Source of the DNA: Aquirhabdus sp. | Lineage (GTDB): Bacteria; Pseudomonadota; Gammaproteobacteria; Pseudomonadales; Moraxellaceae | Assembly: GCA_030149815.1 (NCBI GenBank) | Contig: JASLHI010000044.1 | Location: 1-13,504 of the forward strand | DNA length: 13,504 nucleotides | Direction: 5' to 3' | In this document: piece by piece, positions 7,209 to 13,504 of the stretch | Position numbering within the stretch: the first letter of the stretch is position 1 | Layout: each line of letters begins with the position of its first letter | Position numbers and translations under genes: made by a program | The notes under the pieces: model-generated | What the model saw: only the letters and a program-made list of their open reading frames with translations | Databases searched by the model: none | What the model was told of the DNA's origin: nothing

Positions 7209-8471
7209 TTATTGATAGCCTTTAGGGAATGGATTTGGTTCAATTAGGCTTGGTGATTCATAAACCACTTTGAACTGACCATTTGGTAAGACTTCACCAA
7301 TACGGCTCTTGCTCCATAAGTGATGATTTGCATGGATCTTCACATAACCCTCTGGAGCAGTTTTGAGTTCAATACCCGGTGAAGCAGCTACGACTTTATC
7401 AACATCGAAACTACCTGCTTTCTCAACAGCAGCTTTCCACAACCACGGACCTAGATAAGCCGCCTGAGTCACATCACCAATGACTGCATTTGCGCCGTAT
7501 TTAGCCTTGAACGCCGCAACAAATTTTTCATTGTTTGGATTATTCAAGCTTTGGAAATACTTCATTGAAGAATAGAAACCAGCCATATTCTCGCCACCGA
7601 TACCAAGCAATTCGTCCTCAGTCACTGAGTAAGTCAAGAGATTCTGCTTATTGGCAGTCACGCCTGCTGCTTTTAATTGCTTGTAGAATGCAACGTTAGA
7701 TCCACCAACGACTGCTGCTATCACAACATCAGGGTGTTTGAGTTTGATTTTATTAATCAATGAACCGAACTGTGTGTTGCCGAGAGGATAGTATTCTTCG
7801 CCAACTACTGATCCATGTAGAACATTTTCAATGTGTTTACGTGCAATCTTCATGGTCGTACGAGGCCATATATAATCAGAACCTACTAGATAAAAGGTTT
7901 TAGCTTTTTTCTCACGTGCTACCCAGTTCAGACTCGACAAAACCTGCTGTGTTGCCTCTTGTCCGGTATAAATCACATTTTTAGATTGCTCTAAACCTTC
8001 ATAAAATGTTGGGTAATACAACAAACCATTGTCGCGCTCAAAGATTGGCAAGACAGCTTTACGAGACGCTGACGTCCAGCATCCAAAAACAGTTGCGACA
8101 TGGTCGTTTTCAAGTAATTTTTTTGCTTTTTCAGCAAAGGTAGGCCAATCCGAGGCTCCATCTTCTTGAATGACGCGAATTTGACGACCCAAAATACCGC
8201 CTTGTGCATTAATCTGCTCAATGGCAAGACGTTCAGCGCGAATCGCACCTGTTTCACTGATCGCCATTGTTCCTGTCGCCGAATGCAACTGACCAACAAC
8301 GACTTCTTTGTCAGTTACCGCAAGATTAGTGGTATCTACTTTTGCAGTCGCTGGAACAGCCGCAATTGCGATGCCAGATTGACTTAATATCGCAGCTGAC
8401 AGTAAACCGACAACAAACTGTCTGCGACCTAAAGCCCCCGTCTTGATCATGCTCAACTTGTTATTTGACAT
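7209..8471 (-). CDS. urtA: Urea/short-chain amide ABC transporter substrate-binding protein UrtA
   Basis: A 420-residue periplasmic binding protein of the UrtA/AmiC/FmdD family (receptor family ligand-binding fold), which captures urea or small amides for UrtBC. It has an N-terminal export signal: G-R-R-Q-F-V-V-G-L-L-S-A-A around residues 15-27, a hydrophobic core to about 36, and an A-I-A/A cleavage site near 37. The R-R-x-F pattern suggests the Tat pathway. The mature part shows the UrtA signature V-G-Q-L-H-S-A-T-G-T-M-A-I-S-E, then F-G-C-W-T-S-A-S-R-K-A-V-L-P, and the Y-P-T-F-Y-E-G-L-E segment, and ends P-N-P-F-P-K-G-Y-Q. The ATG at 8471 has GAGGAG at 7 bases; an in-frame TTG at 8486 overlaps that site and is rejected. 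It is the first gene of the operon, facing the divergent sensor gene. Confidence 0.93.
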   Translation of the reverse strand: MSNNKLSMIKTGALGRRQFVVGLLSAAILSQSGIAIAAVPATAKVDTTNLAVTDKEVVVGQLHSATGTMAISETGAIRAERLAIEQINAQGGILGRQIRVIQEDGASDWPTFAEKAKKLLENDHVATVFGCWTSASRKAVLPIFERDNGLLYYPTFYEGLEQSKNVIYTGQEATQQVLSSLNWVAREKKAKTFYLVGSDYIWPRTTMKIARKHIENVLHGSVVGEEYYPLGNTQFGSLINKIKLKHPDVVIAAVVGGSNVAFYKQLKAAGVTANKQNLLTYSVTEDELLGIGGENMAGFYSSMKYFQSLNNPNNEKFVAAFKAKYGANAVIGDVTQAAYLGPWLWKAAVEKAGSFDVDKVVAASPGIELKTAPEGYVKIHANHHLWSKSRIGEVLPNGQFKVVYESPSLIEPNPFPKGYQ

Positions 8472-8478
8472 TAGACCG

Positions 8479-8484
8479 CTCCTC
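8479..8484 (-). promoter_or_regulatory. Shine-Dalgarno of urtA (fixes the start)
   Basis: GAGGAG on the minus strand, 7 bases before the ATG at 8471. It overlaps the alternative TTG (8484-8486), which is therefore unlikely to be used. Confidence 0.75.
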
Positions 8485-8550
8485 AATATTTAGTCATAAT
8501 CGCTGTGATGGCATCGCACTAAATGGATTTTAGTCACTGAACGCCGTTGG

Positions 8551-8556
8551 ATATAA
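8551..8556 (-). promoter_or_regulatory. Possible -10 element of the urtA promoter
   Basis: TTATAT on the minus strand, about 80 bases before the urtA ATG. No good -35 hexamer lies 16-18 bases upstream. Instead the near arm of the inverted repeat at 8580-8603 covers that position, as expected for an activator-dependent promoter. No sigma-54-type GG-N10-GC element was found in this region. Weak evidence. Confidence 0.3.
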
Positions 8557-8579
8557 CGTAAGAAAAAACATGAGAAACG

Positions 8580-8603
8580 GCTATACGTCACATACCGTAT
8601 AGC
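8580..8603. promoter_or_regulatory. Perfect 8+8 bp inverted repeat, candidate operator between the divergent units
   Basis: GCTATACG (8580-8587) and CGTATAGC (8596-8603) are exact reverse complements with an 8-base spacer, so the half-sites are 16 bp centre to centre. The repeat lies near the middle of the 219-258 base divergent region between urtA and the sensor kinase gene. This is where a shared regulator would act on both. The LuxR-type response regulator encoded at 12318-13307 is the obvious candidate (inference). Confidence 0.5.
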
Positions 8604-8729
8604 GGCTACAACCTAGAAAGCGCACTATCCTTAAACATCTCACCAGACCAGATAAATAATACGAATGCATCAAATATTGTGATGTGAGGCATGAATCATG
8701 CTTTGCATAATCTGTGTTGGAATAAACAA

Positions 8730-11700
8730 ATGGTGTTGTACATGATTAGCGAAAGTGAAAAGCTGCAAAAATATCCGCCACCACAACGAATTATTAAAAT
8801 TAGGCGTGATTATAATATTTGGGTTGCGGATGAAACCTTAGAAGACTACGCCTTACGTTTTACCCCTAAGACAGTCCGGAAATGGTCGATCTTTCGTGTC
8901 GCCAATACCGCTTATGGCGCAATCTCATTCCTTGCATTAGAAGCCATAGGCGCTGAAATCGCCCTAAATTATGGTTTTACCAATGCATTACTAGCAATTT
9001 TAGTTGTATCACTTATCATGTTTTTAACCAGTATGCCAATTAGTTACTATTGCTCTCGCTATGGCGTGGATATGGATTTGTTGACTCGCGGGGCTGGTTT
9101 TGGGTATTTGGGATCAACCTTAACTTCACTCATTTACGCTTCTTTTACATTTATTTTCTTTGCTATTGAAGCATCGATCATGGCGATGGCGCTCAAGCTT
9201 TTTTTTGATATGCCGCTCTATCTAGCATATCTCGTCAGCGCACTGGTTGTTATTCCGATTGCAACTCATGGGATTACGCTCATCAGTCGGCTCCAAGCTT
9301 GGAGCCAACCTCTTTGGCTCATCCTGATGATTACGCCTTATATTTTTGTTTTGATCAAACACCCAAGCCTCTTACATGATGTCACTACGTTTATCGGCAT
9401 TAATCATCTGGCTTCGGATCATCATGGCCAATTCAACTTATTGGCATTTGGTACAGCATCAACTGTGATTTTCGCGTTGATTGCACAAGTCGGTGAACAA
9501 GCAGACTTTCTCCGATTTCTTCCTGAAAAAAATAAAACGAACAAACGCCGCTGGACATTCGCCATGATGTTTGCAGGTCCAGGCTGGGTCATTGTTGGTA
9601 GCCTGAAAATGCTGGGTGGTGTACTACTCATGTACCTTGCTCTGCAATATAAAACACCCATCGAACACGCCATAGAACCTGCTCAGATGTACTGGATTGC
9701 TTATCAATCCGTGTTCAGCAACCCACAAATTGCACTCGCATTTACCGTTTTATTTGTCATCATTTCACAGATTAAAATTAACGTGACCAACGCATATGCT
9801 GGGTCTTTGGCATGGTCGAATTTTTTCTCAAGACTTACCCATAGCCATCCAGGTCGTGTCGTTTGGCTCATTTTTAACGTACTGATTGCAATTTTACTCA
9901 TGGAAATGGGCGTATTTCGCGCGATTGAACAAGTGCTTGGTTTATATGCCAATCTTGCAATCGCATGGGTTGGCGCAATTGTTGCCGATCTTGTGATCAA
10001 TAAACCATTAGGTCTCAGCCCCAAAGGGATTGAGTTTCGTAGAGCGTATCTATTTGATATCAATCCTGTAGGGGTCGGTGCCATGTTATTTGCATCTACC
10101 CTATCTATTGCAGCTTTTTCTAATGTTTTTGGTGAGACGGCTCAGGCGCTGGCATCGTTTATTGCACTGATCAGTGCCATGATCGCAACACCACTCATCG
10201 CATGGCTCACCCGAAGTCGATTCTATATTGCTCGCTCACTTCAACGCAGCAAACCTGTTGCCAGTACTTGTTGCATCTGTGAAAAACCTTATGAAAGCGA
10301 AGATATGGCTCACTGCCCAGCTTATAGCGGCACAATCTGCTCGCTATGCTGCTCACTTGATGCCCGTTGTCATGATTTATGCAAACCGCAAGCCCGCTTG
10401 ACCGAACAACTCTCTCGTTTTATTCGTAAAATTTTACCAAAATCTATTTCATCTCAGGTCAATACACGTTTAGGAAATTATCTTTTAGTTGTCACATTAT
10501 TATCACTAATTCTCGGCGCGATGCTGAGCTTACTCTATATTCAAGAGGCTCAACCTCTAGAATATTATTCAGCTTCAGGAATACATGATCAGCTCAGATT
10601 CTTGTTTATCAAAATGTTTGCTTTTCTTTTTGTATTGATTTGCGTTGGATCTTGGTGGTTAATATTGACCCAAGAGAGCCGCAGTACGGCACAAATTGAG
10701 TCCAATCGACAAACCAGTCTACTCATGCAAGAAATTAATGCACATAAAGAAACAGATGCACAACTCCAAGCAGCAACAAAAAATGCCGATAATGCAAATC
10801 GCGCAAAAAGCCGTTATATCACAGGCATTAGTCATGAAATTCGTACACCTTTGAACAGTATTCTCGGCTATACCCAACTTCTCATGCAAGATCAGCAACT
10901 ATCTGCCGAGAGTAAAAGATCATTAGAAACAATTAAAAGAAGCGGCTCTCATCTCATTGCCCTAGTCGATGGTTTACTCGACCTCGCCAGTATTGAAAGC
11001 GGTAAATTAAGACTTGAACCTGTGGAAATGAACTTGCCTGCATTTATAGGGCAGATCATTAGTATGTTTCAGCCTCAAGCGGCTGATAAAGGAATTCGCT
11101 TTGTCAGCCATATTTCAGAACAACTTCCTATCTTTGTTCGTATCGACCAGAAACGGCTGGAACAGATCTTAATTAACCTCCTAGGAAATGCAATTAAATT
11201 TACCCATCAAGGTGAAGTCATCCTTCGTGTTTATTATCGTTCGGTAACAGCTATATTTGAAATTGAAGATTCAGGCTGTGGTATTTCAGAACATGACCTG
11301 CAACGAGTTTTCAGTCCATTTGAACGCGGTAGTGGTATATCAGCAACGACCCCTACGGTCAGTGGTACAGGTTTGGGTCTCACGATTGCAAAATTACTGA
11401 CAGACTTACTCGGCGGTGAAATCACAGTATCCAGCGCATTAAATGTCGGCAGTGTTTTTCAGTTAAAGTTATTTTTACCAGGCGTTCGATTGCCGAAAAA
11501 AATCCCGCTTGACGATGTCACAGATATTCAGGGTTATGTTGGCGAACGACAACGTATTTTAATTGTCGATAATGAACCTAATGATCGTGAAATCTTATCC
11601 AGACTACTTTCCAAACTTGGATTTATCGTCGATGAAGCGGTTTCAGGCATTGAGTGTCTACGCCAAGCTGCAGATTTTCGACCTGATTTGATTATTATGG

Positions 11701-12269
11701 ATATTAATATGCCAATCATGGACGGCTGGAAAACCAGCGAATTACTTCGCTCAAATCATCTCAGCCAAGCCCCTATTCTCATTGTTTCCGCAAATGCATT
11801 TGAATCGGGTAAACAAAATTCCGCAGGAATTGGAAATGAGGACTTCTTGGCTAAACCAATCGATTTTGTGAAACTTCTTGATAAAATTCGCAACAGGCTT
11901 CAATTGGAATGGATTACTCCCAAAGGCCAAGTCATTGAACAGATACATACACCTATTAGTAAGAACGACTATGCCGTATCTGCGGTCACGGCAGATCAAA
12001 TCGAATTTATTACTACAAATCATGGTGAACAAAACTCAAAACCATTCGATATCCAGCAGCCCATATCTCATGTTCTGAGCAAAGAACATCATCAGTCATT
12101 GATCGAGTTCTCTAACATGGGCTATGTTCGAGGCATTCTCAATACGTTAGATATCATTGAGCAACAAGAACCAAAAGCCTTAGCATTGACCAGTTTACTT
12201 CGTGAGCATGCGGCTCACTTCCAATTCACTCAACTTTTAAATGTATTAAAAACAGGTGAATCCGAATAA
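8730..12269 (+). CDS. NCS1 transporter-histidine kinase-receiver fusion (hybrid sensor kinase)
   Basis: A 1179-residue membrane sensor. Residues about 40-500 form an NCS1-type (purine/cytosine permease, CodB-like) transporter domain with roughly twelve hydrophobic segments, including L-T-R-G-A-G-F-G-Y-L-G and I-A-Q-V-G-E-Q-A-D-F-L-R-F-L-P. Next comes a linker with nine cysteines (514-551), then two more membrane helices (about 585-605 and 620-647) and a helical linker. The HisKA domain follows (S-H-E-I-R-T-P, phosphoacceptor H702), then HATPase_c (N-box N816-L-L-G-N, G1 D-S-G-C-G-I, G2 G-T-G-L-G-L) and a receiver (acidic D947, phospho-Asp D991, K1042). A conserved tail without a recognisable Hpt histidine motif ends the protein. 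The gene lies divergent to urtA and 48 bases before a LuxR regulator, so it probably senses a small nitrogen compound. The start is uncertain: 8730 has GGA at 8 bases; 8691 and 8742 are alternatives. All catalytic residues look intact. Whether the permease part still transports is unknown. Confidence 0.88.
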   Translation: MVLYMISESEKLQKYPPPQRIIKIRRDYNIWVADETLEDYALRFTPKTVRKWSIFRVANTAYGAISFLALEAIGAEIALNYGFTNALLAILVVSLIMFLTSMPISYYCSRYGVDMDLLTRGAGFGYLGSTLTSLIYASFTFIFFAIEASIMAMALKLFFDMPLYLAYLVSALVVIPIATHGITLISRLQAWSQPLWLILMITPYIFVLIKHPSLLHDVTTFIGINHLASDHHGQFNLLAFGTASTVIFALIAQVGEQADFLRFLPEKNKTNKRRWTFAMMFAGPGWVIVGSLKMLGGVLLMYLALQYKTPIEHAIEPAQMYWIAYQSVFSNPQIALAFTVLFVIISQIKINVTNAYAGSLAWSNFFSRLTHSHPGRVVWLIFNVLIAILLMEMGVFRAIEQVLGLYANLAIAWVGAIVADLVINKPLGLSPKGIEFRRAYLFDINPVGVGAMLFASTLSIAAFSNVFGETAQALASFIALISAMIATPLIAWLTRSRFYIARSLQRSKPVASTCCICEKPYESEDMAHCPAYSGTICSLCCSLDARCHDLCKPQARLTEQLSRFIRKILPKSISSQVNTRLGNYLLVVTLLSLILGAMLSLLYIQEAQPLEYYSASGIHDQLRFLFIKMFAFLFVLICVGSWWLILTQESRSTAQIESNRQTSLLMQEINAHKETDAQLQAATKNADNANRAKSRYITGISHEIRTPLNSILGYTQLLMQDQQLSAESKRSLETIKRSGSHLIALVDGLLDLASIESGKLRLEPVEMNLPAFIGQIISMFQPQAADKGIRFVSHISEQLPIFVRIDQKRLEQILINLLGNAIKFTHQGEVILRVYYRSVTAIFEIEDSGCGISEHDLQRVFSPFERGSGISATTPTVSGTGLGLTIAKLLTDLLGGEITVSSALNVGSVFQLKLFLPGVRLPKKIPLDDVTDIQGYVGERQRILIVDNEPNDREILSRLLSKLGFIVDEAVSGIECLRQAADFRPDLIIMDINMPIMDGWKTSELLRSNHLSQAPILIVSANAFESGKQNSAGIGNEDFLAKPIDFVKLLDKIRNRLQLEWITPKGQVIEQIHTPISKNDYAVSAVTADQIEFITTNHGEQNSKPFDIQQPISHVLSKEHHQSLIEFSNMGYVRGILNTLDIIEQQEPKALALTSLLREHAAHFQFTQLLNVLKTGESE
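10269..10382 (+). other. Cysteine-rich linker inside the sensor kinase
   Basis: This stretch encodes residues 514-551 of the kinase, with cysteines at 514, 515, 517, 529, 537, 540, 541, 547 and 551 and histidines at 528 and 548. It joins the permease domain to the next membrane pair. The C-x-C, C-x2-C-C and C-x3-C spacing suggests metal binding (two zinc sites or an iron-sulfur cluster) or redox sensing. The pattern is seen directly; the ligand is inferred. Confidence 0.6.
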
Positions 12270-12317
12270 ATACATTCAATCGATTTTCAATCATCTCAGT
12301 TAAAGGTCAGCCATAGT

Positions 12318-13307
12318 ATGAACACTTATATGATGACTCAAGCATCCGATGATGCTGAACATATGAATAGTCCAAAAAAGCAATTTACATCCCCTAAAGG
12401 CCAAACGACTGTACTTATTGTTGACGACACGCCAGATAACCTATCACTACTACACACTATGTTAGAGCAAGCAGGCTATATCGTACTCGTCGCAACAGAT
12501 GGTCAAACTGCGTTAGAACGGGTCGCAAAATTCACGCCTGATGCCATATTACTAGATGCAATCATGCCTGGTTTAAGCGGCTTTGAAACCTGTCGCTTAC
12601 TCAAAACAAATCCTTTAACCCAATATATTCCTGTGATCTTTATGACGGGCCTGACAGAGAGTGAACATGTCATTAATGGTTTTGAGGCAGGCGGCGTCGA
12701 CTACGTCACTAAGCCGATCAAGCCCAGCGAAGTACTCGCGCGATTGGCCACTCACATTCAAAATGCTCGCTTGGCAAGTCAAAATCGCCAAGTCATTGAC
12801 GCTGCAAAAATTGCGATCTTAGCCATATCAAACGATGGATTATTACGTTGGCAAACAGATGCGGCGGCAGATTTGATGGCACATGTGGATTGGCTAGAAG
12901 ACTGGCATCATGGCAAGCCACCAGTCACGTTGCTTGCATGGATCCAAAATAGTGAATCCTCTCCGCTGACATTAGATGGACAAGAGCAGCCTCTCACACT
13001 CAGCAAATTAGGTGCGATTGGTGATGGAACTGAACTAATTTTGCTTAAACAAGCAAACACATCGCACAACATTAAACCCGAAATTATTCAATCCGTTTGC
13101 GGGCTCACTCAGCGTGAATCAGAAGTCATGCATTGGGTCACACTAGGCAAAACAAATCGTGATATAGGGGAAATTCTGGAGCTTAGTCCACGCACAGTAA
13201 ACAAACATCTGGAACATGTCTTTATTAAATTAGGTGTTGAGACTCGAACTGCAGCTGTATCTATCGTAACAACAAAAGTAAGACAACATCAGGAACAAGG
13301 TAAATAG
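12318..13307 (+). CDS. LuxR-family response regulator with receiver, PAS-like middle and HTH
   Basis: A 329-residue cytoplasmic DNA-binding regulator. The receiver spans about residues 30-148, with acidic pocket D36/D37, phosphoacceptor D80 in A-I-L-L-D-A-I-M-P, T110 and K132 in T-K-P-I-K-P. A segment at about 158-246 (A-I-L-A-I-S-N-D-G-L-L-R-W-Q-T-D-A-A-A and onward to L-I-L-L-K-Q) looks like a divergent PAS domain. The C-terminal LuxR/GerE helix-turn-helix lies at 262-317 (L-T-Q-R-E-S-E-V-M, then G-K-T-N-R-D-I-G-E-I-L, S-P-R-T-V-N-K-H-L-E-H, K-L-G-V). It follows the hybrid kinase by 48 bases and is almost surely its partner. The divergent urt-amiE-fmdAB operon is its likely target. The ATG at 12318 has AAGG about 11 bases upstream, a loose spacing; in-frame ATGs at 12330, 12333 and 12363 are alternatives, and the first 28 residues precede the domain. 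Confidence 0.9.
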   Translation: MNTYMMTQASDDAEHMNSPKKQFTSPKGQTTVLIVDDTPDNLSLLHTMLEQAGYIVLVATDGQTALERVAKFTPDAILLDAIMPGLSGFETCRLLKTNPLTQYIPVIFMTGLTESEHVINGFEAGGVDYVTKPIKPSEVLARLATHIQNARLASQNRQVIDAAKIAILAISNDGLLRWQTDAAADLMAHVDWLEDWHHGKPPVTLLAWIQNSESSPLTLDGQEQPLTLSKLGAIGDGTELILLKQANTSHNIKPEIIQSVCGLTQRESEVMHWVTLGKTNRDIGEILELSPRTVNKHLEHVFIKLGVETRTAAVSIVTTKVRQHQEQGK

Positions 13308-13309
13308 AG

Positions 13310-13353
13310 TGTAGTTCTTATAATTGATTTTTTAATCCTTGTGTAGAACTACA
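13310..13353. repeat. 9-bp inverted repeat just after the response regulator
   Basis: Arms TGTAGTTCT (13310-13318) and AGAACTACA (13345-13353) are perfectly complementary around a 26-base AT-rich interior that contains a six-T run and a small GATT/AATC dyad. It begins 3 bases after the stop codon. It may form the 3' end of the sensor-regulator transcript, but it lacks the usual T tract after the stem, so it is not called a terminator. Confidence 0.45.
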
Positions 13354-13369
13354 TCTGTGCTGTCTACTC

Positions 13370-13434
13370 ATATAGGCTCGTGAACTGTGGAATCATGTCT
13401 TGGGGAGCAAAAGTCTCAGTTCACGAGCCTATAT
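13370..13434. repeat. Long perfect inverted repeat (18-bp arms, 29-base spacer)
   Basis: ATATAGGCTCGTGAACTG (13370-13387) is the exact reverse complement of 13417-13434. The 65-base unit sits in non-coding DNA and is not followed by a T run on either strand. A TA dinucleotide borders each end (inside the arms). It could be a very short miniature inverted-repeat element, a strong transcription barrier between converging genes, or a folded RNA. No known insertion-sequence end is recognised. Confidence 0.6.
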
Positions 13435-13504
13435 AAGCAGTACAACACTCACTTCCAAATCAATAAAACTGAAAAAGACGCCCCAGCTTAGATTGCCCAA
13501 CACT

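Noticed and set aside
8472..8690. Sigma-54 promoter for urtA or the sensor gene
   Set aside because: No GG-N10-GC element with acceptable flanks was found on either strand of this region.
13310..13434. CRISPR array or integron attC site
   Set aside because: There are no regularly spaced direct repeats, and the arms lack the core-site triplets expected of attC.
13429..13503. Open minus-strand frame of 24 codons at the right edge, ending at a TAG inside the long inverted repeat
   Set aside because: Too short to judge: it could be the tail of a membrane protein entering from the right, but no motif is recognisable and its stop falls within the repeat arm.

Overview
The window looks like chromosomal DNA of an Acinetobacter-like gammaproteobacterium (Moraxellaceae). 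This rests on the moderately AT-rich composition, the codon use, and an AmiE almost identical in layout to the Pseudomonas enzyme. The genus is an inference, not proven. The theme is uptake, hydrolysis and sensing of small nitrogenous amides (urea, formamide, acetamide and relatives).

Left part, minus strand, read right to left from about 8.47 kb to position 1. A five-gene ABC transporter of the urea/short-chain amide class comes first (urtA, urtB, urtC, urtD, urtE). It is followed closely by an aliphatic amidase (amiE), a formamidase/acetamidase (fmdA) and a small zinc-ribbon protein (fmdB). A terminator-like hairpin follows fmdB. A TorF/FmdC-type outer-membrane porin then runs off the left edge, apparently from its own promoter with a sigma-54-like -24/-12 element. 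The gene content resembles the fmd (formamide/short-chain amide) cluster of Methylophilus methylotrophus. No urease gene is present, so the transporter could carry amides as well as, or instead of, urea.

Middle, about 8.47-8.73 kb: a divergent control region with a perfect 8+8 bp inverted repeat near its centre. This is a candidate operator for the local response regulator.

Right part, plus strand. One very large gene encodes an NCS1 (purine/cytosine permease family) transporter fused to a cysteine-rich linker, a histidine kinase core, a receiver domain and a conserved C-terminal tail. It is followed 48 bases later by a LuxR-type response regulator with a PAS-like middle region. The inferred circuit is a transporter-shaped sensor that detects a small nitrogen compound and phosphorylates the LuxR regulator, which then controls the divergent urt-amiE-fmdAB operon. 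The last 200 bases are non-coding and hold two inverted repeats, one with 18-bp perfect arms.

No tRNA, rRNA, CRISPR array or complete insertion sequence was seen.
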